From: Actinomadura sp. K4S16
GTDB lineage: Bacteria; Actinomycetota; Actinomycetes; Streptosporangiales; Streptosporangiaceae
NCBI RefSeq assembly: GCF_008327685.1
Contig: NZ_BDDE01000009.1
Coordinates: 1 to 64,000, forward strand
Direction of reading: 5' to 3'
DNA: 64,000 nt
Below, one piece after another: positions 43,805-52,662 of this stretch; positions within the stretch are counted from its first letter, which is position 1, and every line of letters begins with the position of its first letter. Under the pieces are notes generated by a model that was not told the DNA's origin, did no database searches, and saw only the letters and a list, made by a program, of their open reading frames with translations. The position numbers and the translations under genes were made by a program.

Positions 43805-44033
43805 CTGCGCCGGGTGCTGGAACCGTTCCAGCAGCGCCGACCCGCGCGGCCTCCGGGCCAGCGCCAGACGATTCCCTCCGAACAGGACGGCCCCCCATCA
43901 GCCTCACTTGCGCATCGCCCACATACCACCACATCCCACGCTGAACCCAGCAGCCGACCGCTCCTCCGCCGCCACGCACGCCTGGTCCCATGGACAGCGG
44001 CGTGTGACCGGGCGTGGACGCGCCACGGGCGCT

Positions 44034-44310
44034 TCAGACGATGTAGTCGCGGCGGCGGAACGCGGCGAGGCCGATGACGACGAGTGCGGCGGTGAGGGTG
44101 AGCAGCCACACCAGAGGCGAGGCGGAAGCGTCTCCGCCCGGTAGCTTCGGGATGTGGGTGAAGGGCGACAGGTCGAGCACGCGCTGGCTCATTCCCACCA
44201 GGGCGCCGAACTGCCCCAGGAAGAGGAGGATCATCAGGGCTCCCCAGCCGACGGCGGCGGTGAGGCGGGGAGCAGGCCGAAGGCCGCCTCAGTGATCGCG
44301 GCCAGCGGAG
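44034..44310 (-). pseudogene. ABC-2 type permease C-terminal remnant
   Basis: A minus-strand frame reads FGALVGMSQRVLDLSPFTHI, PKLPGGDASASPLVWLL and GLAAFRRRDY, the conserved end of ABC-2 exporters of the multidrug type. Upstream, in another frame, AAITEAAFGLLPAPRLTAAV continues the protein before similarity is lost. Only about 90 codons remain of some 500, so this is a decayed gene. Confidence 0.65.
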
Positions 44311-44501
44311 CGATCAGCCAGGACATCTACACCCGGACTGCTACGCGACCACCGCGGACCCGCGCCCGACCCGCGAGGCGGCGATGAAGCGGCAGTTCGC
44401 GGAGCTGGTGACGGGCATCGCGCTGTGGGAGCCGGTGGTGAACGCCGTGCTGTCCGCGGTCGGCTACGAGCCCGGCAACAAAGCGGGAGCTTCGGGCGTG
44501 C

Positions 44502-44945
44502 TCAGAACAGGCCGCGCGCAATCAACATATAGAGGCTCCAGACCGACAGGATGGAGATAAAAGCGATTTCTCGCCAGGCCAGTCCGGGCTGGGCCTGGAT
44601 GGCGTACGACAGCAGCTTCACGGGGGGCGTCGGCATCTGCGGCGTCTTGTCCTCGGGCAGGACGTGGATGAAGCGGTGGAAGAAGACCTGGATACAGATC
44701 ATGCCGACGATGAAGCCGCTGATGAAGCTGAGGTACTCCACGCCGGTGAGGAATGCCAGCAGGACGATGACGATCCCGAGCCCGAGCGTCACCGTGTCAT
44801 AGACGGTGATGAATCGATGCTTCTTGTCGTAGTAAGTCGCCATCCGCTTGATCCGGGAGCTATATGGCACGGTGAACCAGGCGACGAACTTGGCCAGGGC
44901 CTGGAGGGTGAGCAGCGTGAGAAGCACAACCAGGATGATCTTCAT
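44502..44945 (-). CDS. Small integral membrane protein of unknown function
   Basis: 147 residues with four hydrophobic helices: IILVVLLTLLTLQALAKFVA, VTLGLGIVIVLLAFLTGVEY, FISGFIVGMICIQVFFHRFI and a C-terminal ISILSVWSLYMLIARGLF. The loops are basic (SSRIKRMATYYDKKHRF). No family recognised. It is divergent from the halogenase gene and shares the promoter region containing the 44977-44994 palindrome. It might therefore serve the same pathway, for example in export or self-protection; this is inference. Confidence 0.75.
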   Translation of the reverse strand: MKIILVVLLTLLTLQALAKFVAWFTVPYSSRIKRMATYYDKKHRFITVYDTVTLGLGIVIVLLAFLTGVEYLSFISGFIVGMICIQVFFHRFIHVLPEDKTPQMPTPPVKLLSYAIQAQPGLAWREIAFISILSVWSLYMLIARGLF

Positions 44946-44976
44946 CGACTCTCCGTTTTGAGTTGTTCGGCGCCGA

Positions 44977-44994
44977 ACCGGGGGAATCCCCGGT
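44977..44994. promoter_or_regulatory. 18-bp palindrome between the membrane protein and halogenase genes
   Basis: ACCGGGGGAATCCCCGGT has ACCGGGG and CCCCGGT as perfect arms. By eye 13 of 16 core positions fit the PAS-LuxR (PimM-type) operator CTVGGGAWWTCCCBAG. It lies 32 bp upstream of the membrane-protein start and 160 bp upstream of the halogenase. Confidence 0.5.
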
Positions 44995-45154
44995 CGACAG
45001 GCGTGCTGGGCCGTAGGCCGACGGTCGGTCCATTAAACCGCCGGCCTGGGAGTTAAGCGGGCGTTCAGCGGCTCGGAGCAAGGTGGTCGGGCAATGGGCG
45101 GGACGGTCGCCGGCCGGATCCCGGCTCCCAGTCTCAACCACGGAGGTGAGACCA

Positions 45155-46810
45155 ATGGAGGACGCTTCGAAGATCTACGATGTCGCCGTGCTCGGAGCCG
45201 GCATCGCCGGCTCCACGCTCGCCACGGTCCTGGCCCGCAACGGCGCCCGGACCCTGATCGTCGATGGCGGAAGCCATCCCAAGTTCGCCGTCGGCGAGTC
45301 GACCGTCGCGCACACGCTGGTCTTCTTCCGCGCGATCGCGGCCCGCTACGACGTCCCGGAGATCAACCACATCGCCTCCGTCGAGGCCGTCACCAAGCAC
45401 ATCGCCCCGACCTCGGGCATCAAGCGGGGCTTCGGCTTCATGTTCCACCAGGAGGGGCGACCGCAAGACCCCTCCGAGGTCAGCATGTTCAGCGCCTCGC
45501 CCGGACTGCACAACTGGGTGCACATGTACCGGCAGGACGTGGACGCCTACCTGTTCCGGACGGCGATCAAATACGGTGCGACGGGCAGGCAGAACTTCCC
45601 CGTATCCCACATCGACTTCGACGACTCCGGCGTGACGATCACTGGGCCGCGGGACGAGCAATACCGGGCGCGCTATGTGGTGGACGCCACCGGCGCCCCG
45701 TCCCCGCTGGCCAGGCAGCTCGGCATGCGCGAGGACCCGTGCCGGTTCAAGCACCATTCGCGGTCGATGTGGACACACGTGCTCAACGTCCCGCGTACCG
45801 ACGACCTGTTCCCCCGCAAAGGCGCCGACGCCCCGCCCAAACCCTGGTATTCGTGCACGATGCATCACCTCTTCGAGCGCGGATGGTTCTGGCTGATTCC
45901 CTTCAACAACTACGAGCCGTCGCTGAACCCGCAATGCAGCGTGGGCCTGACAATGGACCCGCGCCGGTATCCGCTCGATCCGTCGGTGTCACCGGAAGAG
46001 GACTTCTACAGGGTGGCCTCGCGCTATCCCGACATAGCGCGCCAGTTCGACGGAGTGAGGCCCGTCCGCGAGTGGACGCGGGTGCCGCGCCTGCAGTACT
46101 CGTCCAGGCAGACCGTGGGGGATCGGTGGTGCCTGCTGGCCCACGCCGCGGGTTTCATCGACCCGCTCTTTTCACGCGGTATCTCCACGACCGCCGAATG
46201 CATTCTCGCACTCGGGTGGCGGCTGCTGGACGCCATCAAGGACGACGACTTCTCCGCCGACCGCTTCGAGTACATGGAGCGGCTCCAGCAGGGCCTGTTC
46301 AACCGCAACGACGACCTGGTCAACTCGGCGTTCATCTCCTTCGCCGACCACGACCTCTGGACCTCGCTGTACCAGCTGTGGGTCTGGGGCCAGACCATGG
46401 GCGCGTTCCGGCTCGCGGAGGGACTGGACAAGTACCAGTCGACCGGCGACCCGCGGGCCCTGACCGACCTGGAGGAGTGCCCGTACCTGGGGCACTACTG
46501 GCCCGACCACGAGGGGTACGGCAAGCTCTTCGACGTACTGGTGGACCGCTGCGAGCAGTTCGAGGCGGGCAACCTCCCGGTCCGGGACGCCGCGGACGAG
46601 ATGTTCGAGCTGATCTCCGCCGCGGACTTCATGCCGAAGGGGTTCGGCGTCGCCGAGCGCAGGCAGCGGTACCTGGACCGGACGCTCGCCGCCGGCGTGC
46701 GCGCCTTCCGGTGGGCGCGCAGCGACGCCGACCCGGAGGTCGCCCGGATGATGAAGCAGATGTGGGTCCAGGCGAACAAGAAGCGCATGCGCCGCCAGCG
46801 GTTGTTCTGA
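45155..46810 (+). CDS. Flavin-dependent halogenase
   Basis: 551 residues from ATG 45155, with GGAGGTGAG upstream. The FAD-binding start is VAVLGAGIAGSTLATVLARNG, followed by the GEST motif (residues 47-50). The halogenase hallmark W-x-W-x-I-P is intact at 244-249 (WFWLIP). It occurs in halogenases and is used to tell them from ordinary monooxygenases. HAAGFIDPLFSRGISTTAE is the FAD-loop segment. The C-terminus is long (about 150 residues) and basic, as in phenol/pyrrole-type halogenases acting on carrier-bound substrates. The substrate is unknown. The flavin reductase lies 23 bp downstream. It probably chlorinates the product of the nearby polyketide pathway. Confidence 0.85.
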   Translation: MEDASKIYDVAVLGAGIAGSTLATVLARNGARTLIVDGGSHPKFAVGESTVAHTLVFFRAIAARYDVPEINHIASVEAVTKHIAPTSGIKRGFGFMFHQEGRPQDPSEVSMFSASPGLHNWVHMYRQDVDAYLFRTAIKYGATGRQNFPVSHIDFDDSGVTITGPRDEQYRARYVVDATGAPSPLARQLGMREDPCRFKHHSRSMWTHVLNVPRTDDLFPRKGADAPPKPWYSCTMHHLFERGWFWLIPFNNYEPSLNPQCSVGLTMDPRRYPLDPSVSPEEDFYRVASRYPDIARQFDGVRPVREWTRVPRLQYSSRQTVGDRWCLLAHAAGFIDPLFSRGISTTAECILALGWRLLDAIKDDDFSADRFEYMERLQQGLFNRNDDLVNSAFISFADHDLWTSLYQLWVWGQTMGAFRLAEGLDKYQSTGDPRALTDLEECPYLGHYWPDHEGYGKLFDVLVDRCEQFEAGNLPVRDAADEMFELISAADFMPKGFGVAERRQRYLDRTLAAGVRAFRWARSDADPEVARMMKQMWVQANKKRMRRQRLF

Positions 46811-46833
46811 CTGATCCGATCCTGGAAGGCTCA

Positions 46834-47400
46834 ATGGACGACTGGTCCGTTCCCTTTCGCACCACGATCCGGATGCCCGAACCCGGCGTGGCGAGGGAGC
46901 AGTTTCGCGGCGTGATGAGGATGTTCCCGAGCGCCGTGTCGGTGGTCACCGCGCTAGACGCCCGCGCCGTACCGCGCGGGCTGACGTGCAGCGCGGTGAC
47001 GAGCCTGTCGATGGATCCGCCAACGATGCTGGTCTGCGTCAACCAGGCAAACGGAAGCCTGTCCGCGATCCGTGGGAGCGGCGGATTCGTCGTCAATCTC
47101 CTGCGGGCGGGCAGCGAGGCCGTCTCGGACGTGTTCGCGTCCGCCTCCGCCGACAAGTTCGGTGCGCTCGCCTGGCGGCCCAGTCCCGGTTCGGGCCTTC
47201 CCTGGCTGGCCGAGGATGCCCTGGCGTTCGTCGACTGCCGGCTCATCGCCGACGTCGCGGCCGGCTCGCATGCGATCCTGGTCGGGCTGGTCACTCACGG
47301 CGACCTCACCTCGGCCACGGAGGACGGCCCGATGGTTTATTGGGGACAGCAATACGGCTGCTGGCATGCGAACCACCTCGGCCCCGATGTCGCCACCTGA
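46834..47400 (+). CDS. Flavin reductase (DIM6/NTAB family)
   Basis: 188 residues from ATG 46834, with TGGAAGG upstream. The family pattern is clear: QFRGVMRMFPSAVSVVTALD, GLTCSAVTSLSMDPPTMLVC, GGFVVNLLRAG, DKFGALAWRPSP and ILVGLVTHG. It reduces FMN or FAD with NAD(P)H and would supply reduced flavin to the halogenase encoded just upstream, a standard two-component pairing. No other oxygenase is in this operon. Confidence 0.92.
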   Translation: MDDWSVPFRTTIRMPEPGVAREQFRGVMRMFPSAVSVVTALDARAVPRGLTCSAVTSLSMDPPTMLVCVNQANGSLSAIRGSGGFVVNLLRAGSEAVSDVFASASADKFGALAWRPSPGSGLPWLAEDALAFVDCRLIADVAAGSHAILVGLVTHGDLTSATEDGPMVYWGQQYGCWHANHLGPDVAT

Positions 47401-47761
47401 AGACAACTCGCTCCCCATGGGTTCACAGTTCTCTGCAGCGGATGAGGATTGTCCGACATGCTCCGTTCTTGATAGAGCGGAGCCGCCGCTGAGCGAACCG
47501 TGCGCGGTCCGGGGCGTGCGGGCTTCCGCGACACCGGAGTCGCCTCGGTGCGGCCAGAGGACGGGGAGGCAACGGAAACCTTGCGTGGCCGACCTGCTGG
47601 ATCATAATGAGAGTCGGGGGACGGAGACGTCTCCGAGAACGAACCCCGCGAGAGGACCTCGCGGCTGGAACGTCGCGGCGGGGTGCGGTGTCTCCGGGGC
47701 GGGTGGGGGCGGTGACGCGAACCCGGTCGCCGGGTGCCGGCAATCCCGGGGGAGGACGGCG

Positions 47762-48424
47762 ATGACGCTGGTGTCCGAATCGATCACCGTGGTGGTCGTC
47801 GACGACCACGACCTGTTCCGCGAGGGGCTGAAGGAGATCCTCCACGCCAGCGGTGACATCGAGGTCGTGGGTGAGGCGGGGGACAGCGCGTCGGCCGTCG
47901 CGGTGGTCGGCCAGCGGCGTCCCCAGGTGGTCCTGCTCGACATCGAGATCCCGGGGGAGGAGGTCACCCAAACCGTCCGGCGGATGCACGAGGCGTCCCC
48001 GGAGAGCCAGGTGATCATCCTGAGCATGTACGAGGGCCCGCACTTCCTGCGCAGCCTGCTGCGCGCGGGCATCCGGGGATACCTGCTCAAGAGCGTCAGC
48101 CGGGAGGAGCTGATCTCCATGGTGCGCGGTGCGCGGACCGGGGACGACCGCGTCCTGCTCTCGGTGTCACGGGCCAGCCTGGCGCAGTTGGAGGGCGACA
48201 CCGCCCCGGGGGTGCTCTCGCAGCGCGAGTGGGAGGTGCTCAAGCTCGCGGCCGAGGCGCACAGCAACACCCAGATCGCCAGGCGTCTCGGCCTCACCGA
48301 GGGAACGGTGAAGCGGCACCTGAGCAATATCTACGGCAAGCTCGGGGCCGTTTCGCGGTTGGACGCGGTGAACAAGGCGTCGGCCGCGGCCCTCATCAGC
48401 GTCCCCAAACCGGGGCCCGGCTGA
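47762..48424 (+). CDS. NarL/FixJ-type response regulator
   Basis: 220 residues from ATG 47762, with GGAGGAC upstream; the frame opens earlier, but only this start is preceded by a ribosome site and followed by receiver sequence. The receiver has the acidic pair in VVVVDDHDLFREGLKEIL, phospho-acceptor Asp60 in VVLLDIEIPG and Lys in GYLLKSVSREEL. The C-terminal LuxR helix-turn-helix reads LSQREWEVLKLAAEAHSNTQ and RLGLTEGTVKRHLSNIYGKL. It is convergent with the histidine kinase and probably its partner. Confidence 0.93.
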   Translation: MTLVSESITVVVVDDHDLFREGLKEILHASGDIEVVGEAGDSASAVAVVGQRRPQVVLLDIEIPGEEVTQTVRRMHEASPESQVIILSMYEGPHFLRSLLRAGIRGYLLKSVSREELISMVRGARTGDDRVLLSVSRASLAQLEGDTAPGVLSQREWEVLKLAAEAHSNTQIARRLGLTEGTVKRHLSNIYGKLGAVSRLDAVNKASAAALISVPKPGPG

Positions 48425-48442
48425 TCGGTGTACGCGCCGATC
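48423..48442. terminator. Bidirectional hairpin between response regulator and kinase
   Basis: GATCGG and CCGATC form a 6-bp stem with an 8-nt loop across the 20-bp gap where the two genes converge. The position suits a shared terminator, although the stem is short and lacks T-tracts. Confidence 0.4.
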
Positions 48443-48444
48443 CC

Positions 48445-49506
48445 TCAGGGCTCGTGCCGCAAGGGCACGAGCAGTTCGACACGGGTGCCCTGCCCGGGGG
48501 CGCTGTCGGTCTTCAGGAGGCCGCCGAGCATTTCGATCCGTTCCCGCATTGACGCGAGACCATTCGCGGTCCGGGAGGAACTTGACGGGTCGAAGCCGGT
48601 GCCGTCGTCCTCGACCGCCGCCTGGACCTGGTCCGAAGTGATGGACACGGTGATCGAAATATGGGACGGTGCGGCGTGCCGAAAGGAATTGCGGGCGGCT
48701 TCGCGTATGACGAGAAAGAGTTGCTCGCAGGCATGGCCGTTGATCCGGCTCTCGTCGCCGTTGAATTCCAGCGAGGTCGCGACCTCGTGTTCCTCGACCG
48801 AATCCAGATAATCTGCGAGGGCACGTTCCAATCCCTGCGCCGTTTCGGTGAGGCGGAGCCCGGAAAGAAGGAACTGCAGCCGCTCCAGGATGCCGCGGAC
48901 GTCCCTGCGTGCGCGCTCCACGACAACGGCGGACCTGGCCGGATTGCTCTCCCGATAGATGTCGAAGAGGTCGAGCTGTCGGTAGACGCCCGAAATTCCA
49001 TTGCCGATGTGATCGTGCAGTTCCCGGGCGATGCGCGTCCGCTCGGCCAGATTCTCCGCGTGCACGGCGTCCATGAGCGCCTCGACGTAGGTGACGGCCT
49101 CCAGCCGCAGGTCGTCGACGACCGCGCGCACGAGCCGGCGCGCCGTCAGCGACATGATCCGGGCGGTCTCCGCGGGGTCGGTGTCCGCGTCCACGGTCGC
49201 CCTAGTCACAGCGCCGATGACGCAGTCGAACAGCTCGATGGCCTCGTTGTCCTCCGGCGTCCGCAAAGGGGGCCGGGACGCCGGTTCCGCGTCGTCCTCG
49301 GGCGTCCCGGCGTGGACGGCCGCCGCCACTTGCGAGAGCAGCCCGCCAGCCCGCCCATGCCACCGTCTTGAGTCGGCGGACCTGTCGGTCAGGTCATTTC
49401 TCGTTACGCCGGCATGCTCGAGCGAAGGGCGGCCGCCCTTCTTGTGCTGCCGTTCCAGATAGAAGACGATAGGCTCGGTTTGGCGTTCTTTGCCGTCGGG
49501 AGTCAT
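48445..49506 (-). CDS. Sensor histidine kinase (HisKA_3 type), cytoplasmic
   Basis: 353 residues. The dimerisation/phospho-acceptor segment is ERTRIARELHDHIGNGISG with His164. The ATPase part has LFLVIREAARNSFRHAAPSH (N box) and VEDDGTGFDP, then GLASMRERIEMLGG. No transmembrane segment is present. The N-terminal 150 residues are charged and unlike known sensors, so the signal is probably intracellular. It pairs with the convergent NarL-type regulator. Its promoter region holds the 49567-49592 palindrome. Confidence 0.92.
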   Translation of the reverse strand: MTPDGKERQTEPIVFYLERQHKKGGRPSLEHAGVTRNDLTDRSADSRRWHGRAGGLLSQVAAAVHAGTPEDDAEPASRPPLRTPEDNEAIELFDCVIGAVTRATVDADTDPAETARIMSLTARRLVRAVVDDLRLEAVTYVEALMDAVHAENLAERTRIARELHDHIGNGISGVYRQLDLFDIYRESNPARSAVVVERARRDVRGILERLQFLLSGLRLTETAQGLERALADYLDSVEEHEVATSLEFNGDESRINGHACEQLFLVIREAARNSFRHAAPSHISITVSITSDQVQAAVEDDGTGFDPSSSSRTANGLASMRERIEMLGGLLKTDSAPGQGTRVELLVPLRHEP

Positions 49507-49929
49507 CGGCCCTTCTAACGGTTCGCTTCGAGAATAACTCGACAGGTCACGGCAAGTCTAACTGAGATCGCACCATTATCCAGTGGTGCGATGCGGGTTC
49601 CGGTATGTCATCCTGAGTGAGGCGCTGATCACGTTGGGTCATTATCGGGATACCCTCCGTTTGTGGCGGTGCCGGCCCGGCTCTTTGCCCGGCCGGCCGA
49701 AGGAGAGGGCCCATGCGTTCTGAGCCTCTGCGGGGCGGGACGAGAGGGCAAGGGCGGCGAACCAAAGATGTAGTGCATTTCAACTTTCGCATCGCCCCCC
49801 TTGAAAGTCGATCTTGATAGCTCCTAGCATCGCCGGGTGCCGCCGGCACGGCGCGGGCGTGCTCCCGCGCAATGAACGATGTTCGATACAGCGATCTACC
49901 TCGAAAGCTCTCAGGTGCAAAGGGTAGTC
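49507..49929. promoter_or_regulatory. Divergent kinase/LAL-regulator region with a 26-bp palindrome
   Basis: 423 bp without a gene. ATCGCACCA (49567-49575) and TGGTGCGAT (49584-49592) are perfect 9-bp arms around an 8-nt spacer, 61 bp upstream of the kinase start. That geometry fits a dimeric response regulator or other helix-turn-helix protein. A/T-richer patches occur on the LAL side near 49,785-49,805. Confidence 0.5.
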
Positions 49930-52650
49930 ATGACATTGGTCGAACTGGATGATGAAATCGTTCACCTGCTGGAAATGCTTCGTTCCGCGCGGCGCGGGCG
50001 CGGCGGCGTCGTGCTGGTCACCGGCCCCGTCGCGACCGGCAAGACCGCGGTGCTGACCGCCCTCGGTGAGCGGGCCGGTGCCGCGGGAGCCCTCCTGCTG
50101 AGGGCCGCCTGTGCGCCCGTGGAGCGCGGCACCCCTTATGGCGTCGCCGACCAGCTCCTCGACCTTCCCGGGTCGGCGCAGACAGCGGCGGGACCGGACG
50201 GACGGCCCGGCGAGGGCGGGAGAGCCCCGGGCGGCTCGTGCGCCGCACTGCTCCGGCTGGCCGAGCACCGCCCCGTTGTCGTCTGCGTGGACGATGCCCA
50301 GCACGCGGACGCCGAGTCGCTGGAACTGCTCGCCCGGCTCGCCCGGCGTGCGTCGTCGGCGCACCTCCTGATCGCCCTTGCCGTCGGCGAGGAACATATC
50401 GCCCAACCGTGGTGCGCCGAGCTGACCAGGCTGCCGCACTCCCGCACCACGCGCGTCCGTCCGCTGACGCCGGAGGGGGTGGCCGGGCTCGTGCGCCACC
50501 GGCTCGGCGGCGACGCCGGCATCGTGGGCCTCACCACCGAGATCCACCGGCTCAGCGGCGGTAACCCCTGGCTCGTGAACGCCCTCCTGGACGATCATCG
50601 GGCCGCGGAACGGCTGGCGGCCGGGGCACCTGAGGGCGCCCCGCCCGCCGGGGCCGTGATCGGCGACTCCTATCTGCAGGCCGTACTGGCCTGCCTGCGA
50701 CGCGGCGAACCCCACACGGCCGACGTCGCGCGCTGTCTGGCCTTGCTGGGGGAGTCTCCGTCGTCAGAGGTGGGGCAGGCGGTCCTCGGACTGCCCGCCG
50801 ACGTCATCGACCGGCGGCTGGCCGGGCTGCACCGCGCCGGGGTGCTGGAGGCGGGCGGCTTCCGGCACCCAGGCGTCCGCGAGTGCGTGCTCTCCGAGAT
50901 CGATCCGCCGGAGCGCGCCCGCCTGCACCTCCGGGCAGCGCGGGCCCTGCACAACGCGGGGCGCGACGTCACCGAGGTCGCGCTGCACCTGGCCGCGGGC
51001 GGGGCAGGGGGCGGCGGCCCCTGGGCGGGGAATGTGCTGCGGCTGGCAGCGGACCGCGCACTCGGTGAGGGCCGGACCGGGCGCGCCGTCCGTTTCCTGC
51101 GGGCGGCCCACCGGCTGAGCGGTGACGATGCGGAGAAGGCGGTCGCCAAGGCCCTGCTCGCCCGGGCGGAATGGCATGAGGACCCCGCGCAGGCTCTCGT
51201 CCACCTAGGTGAAGTGGAGCCGGCGGCCCGGCGCGGCCTGCCGGTCGCGCCCGCCCTGGCCGCGGCGCGCTGCCTCCTGTGGCATGGCGACATCGGAGGG
51301 GTCTACGATCTGCTCACCGCGCTCGAACGGGACACAGCCGGCCCCGGTCCGGGGCCCGGTTCAGGCCTGCTGAGGATGTGGCTGCCCTCCTTGTGGCCGG
51401 CCTTGTTCCAGGCGGCCGAGCCGACGGACCTGGCCGGGCCGAGCCGGACCAGCCCGGAGGTCATCGCGGCCGACGCGCTGCGCGCGGTCCTCACCCGCGG
51501 CCCCGGCGACGAGGCCGCGGCCGCCGCGGAGCAGGTGCTCCAGCGTTTCCGGCAGCACGACGCCTCGGCCGGAAGCGCGGCCGCGGCCCTGATCGCCCTC
51601 GTCTTCGCCGACCGGCTGCCCGCGGCCGCGCGCTGGTGCACCCGTCTGCTCGGCGCCGGCGCCGTCGCCGCGCCCAGGACCTGGAGCAGCGTCTTCACCG
51701 TGATCCGCGCGGAGATCGCCTTGCGCAGCGGGGACCTGCGGGCGGCGGCCGACCAGGGCGGCGCCGCGCTGGCCGGCCTCGGCGAGGCGGGCTGGGGCGT
51801 GGCGATCGGGGCGCCTCTGGCCACGGTCCTGCACGCGCGGACCGCGATGGGCGACCTGGACGCGGCAGGAGAGCTACTCGGTGCCCGGATACCCGGGACC
51901 ATGTTCCAGACCCCGGTCGGGCTGCACTACCTGGAGGCGCGGGGGCGGTACTACCTGGCCGCCGACCGCGTGGAGGCCGCGCTCGCGGACTTCCGCGCCT
52001 GCGGCGACCTCATGCGCGGATGGGGGATGGACAGCCCCGCCGTCGTGCCCTGGCGGGCGGCCTGCGCGGCCGCGCTGCTGAAGCTCCGGCGCCCCGAAGA
52101 GGCCATGGAGATGGTCGAGGAGCAACTCGGCCTGGTCGACCCGGGCGCTGCCCCGCGGGTGCACGGGTCGTCCCTTCGCTTGCTGGCAGCGACCGCCGAC
52201 GCGGGGCGCGGCCTGTCGCTGTTGCAGGAGTCGGTGAATGTGCTGGAAGCGTGCGGGGATCGCCTGGAGCTCGCCCGCGCGGTCGCCGACCTCGGCCACG
52301 CCCACCGGCGGCTCGGGGATGTCGGAACCGCCAAGGCGATGACCCGCCGGGCCGTGCACCTGGCGACCGAGTGCGGGGCGGGTCCGCTGCGCAGGGCCCT
52401 GCAGCCACGCCGCAGGCCGGTGCGCCGGTCGGGCGGCGAGGGCGGCGGGAGCGAGTCCGGTCTCAGCGCGGCCGAGCGCCGCGTGGCCGTCCTGGCGGCT
52501 CAGGGCTTCACCAACAACGAGATCTCCAAGCGCCTGTACATCACGGTCAGCACGGTCGAGCAGCACCTCACCCGGGTCTACCGCAAGCTGAACGTGCGGC
52601 GCCGCGTCGAGCTGTCGGCCAGCCTCCGGGCCGCCGCGAAGAGCGGCTGA
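49930..52650 (+). CDS. LAL-family LuxR transcriptional activator (pathway-specific)
   Basis: 906 residues from ATG 49930, which gives the usual family start TLVELDDEIVHLLEML; ATG 49879 would add 17 non-conserved residues. Walker A is VTGPVATGKTAVL near residue 35 and Walker B VVVCVDDAQHAD. A long helical TPR-like middle follows. The C-terminal LuxR domain reads LSAAERRVAVLAAQGFTNNE and LYITVSTVEQHLTRVYRKLN. Large LAL proteins are typical activators of type I polyketide clusters. It is convergent with the dehydrogenase gene and 3 kb from the PKS promoter, where three phased TAGGGG boxes are candidate sites. Confidence 0.93.
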   Translation: MTLVELDDEIVHLLEMLRSARRGRGGVVLVTGPVATGKTAVLTALGERAGAAGALLLRAACAPVERGTPYGVADQLLDLPGSAQTAAGPDGRPGEGGRAPGGSCAALLRLAEHRPVVVCVDDAQHADAESLELLARLARRASSAHLLIALAVGEEHIAQPWCAELTRLPHSRTTRVRPLTPEGVAGLVRHRLGGDAGIVGLTTEIHRLSGGNPWLVNALLDDHRAAERLAAGAPEGAPPAGAVIGDSYLQAVLACLRRGEPHTADVARCLALLGESPSSEVGQAVLGLPADVIDRRLAGLHRAGVLEAGGFRHPGVRECVLSEIDPPERARLHLRAARALHNAGRDVTEVALHLAAGGAGGGGPWAGNVLRLAADRALGEGRTGRAVRFLRAAHRLSGDDAEKAVAKALLARAEWHEDPAQALVHLGEVEPAARRGLPVAPALAAARCLLWHGDIGGVYDLLTALERDTAGPGPGPGSGLLRMWLPSLWPALFQAAEPTDLAGPSRTSPEVIAADALRAVLTRGPGDEAAAAAEQVLQRFRQHDASAGSAAAALIALVFADRLPAAARWCTRLLGAGAVAAPRTWSSVFTVIRAEIALRSGDLRAAADQGGAALAGLGEAGWGVAIGAPLATVLHARTAMGDLDAAGELLGARIPGTMFQTPVGLHYLEARGRYYLAADRVEAALADFRACGDLMRGWGMDSPAVVPWRAACAAALLKLRRPEEAMEMVEEQLGLVDPGAAPRVHGSSLRLLAATADAGRGLSLLQESVNVLEACGDRLELARAVADLGHAHRRLGDVGTAKAMTRRAVHLATECGAGPLRRALQPRRRPVRRSGGEGGGSESGLSAAERRVAVLAAQGFTNNEISKRLYITVSTVEQHLTRVYRKLNVRRRVELSASLRAAAKSG

Positions 52651-52662
52651 CAGGACGAGGAA

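Noticed and set aside
44311..44501. Short plus-strand frame (MKRQFAELVTGIALWEPVVN...)
   Set aside because: Possible gene scrap, but too short and without a recognisable family or ribosome site to annotate.
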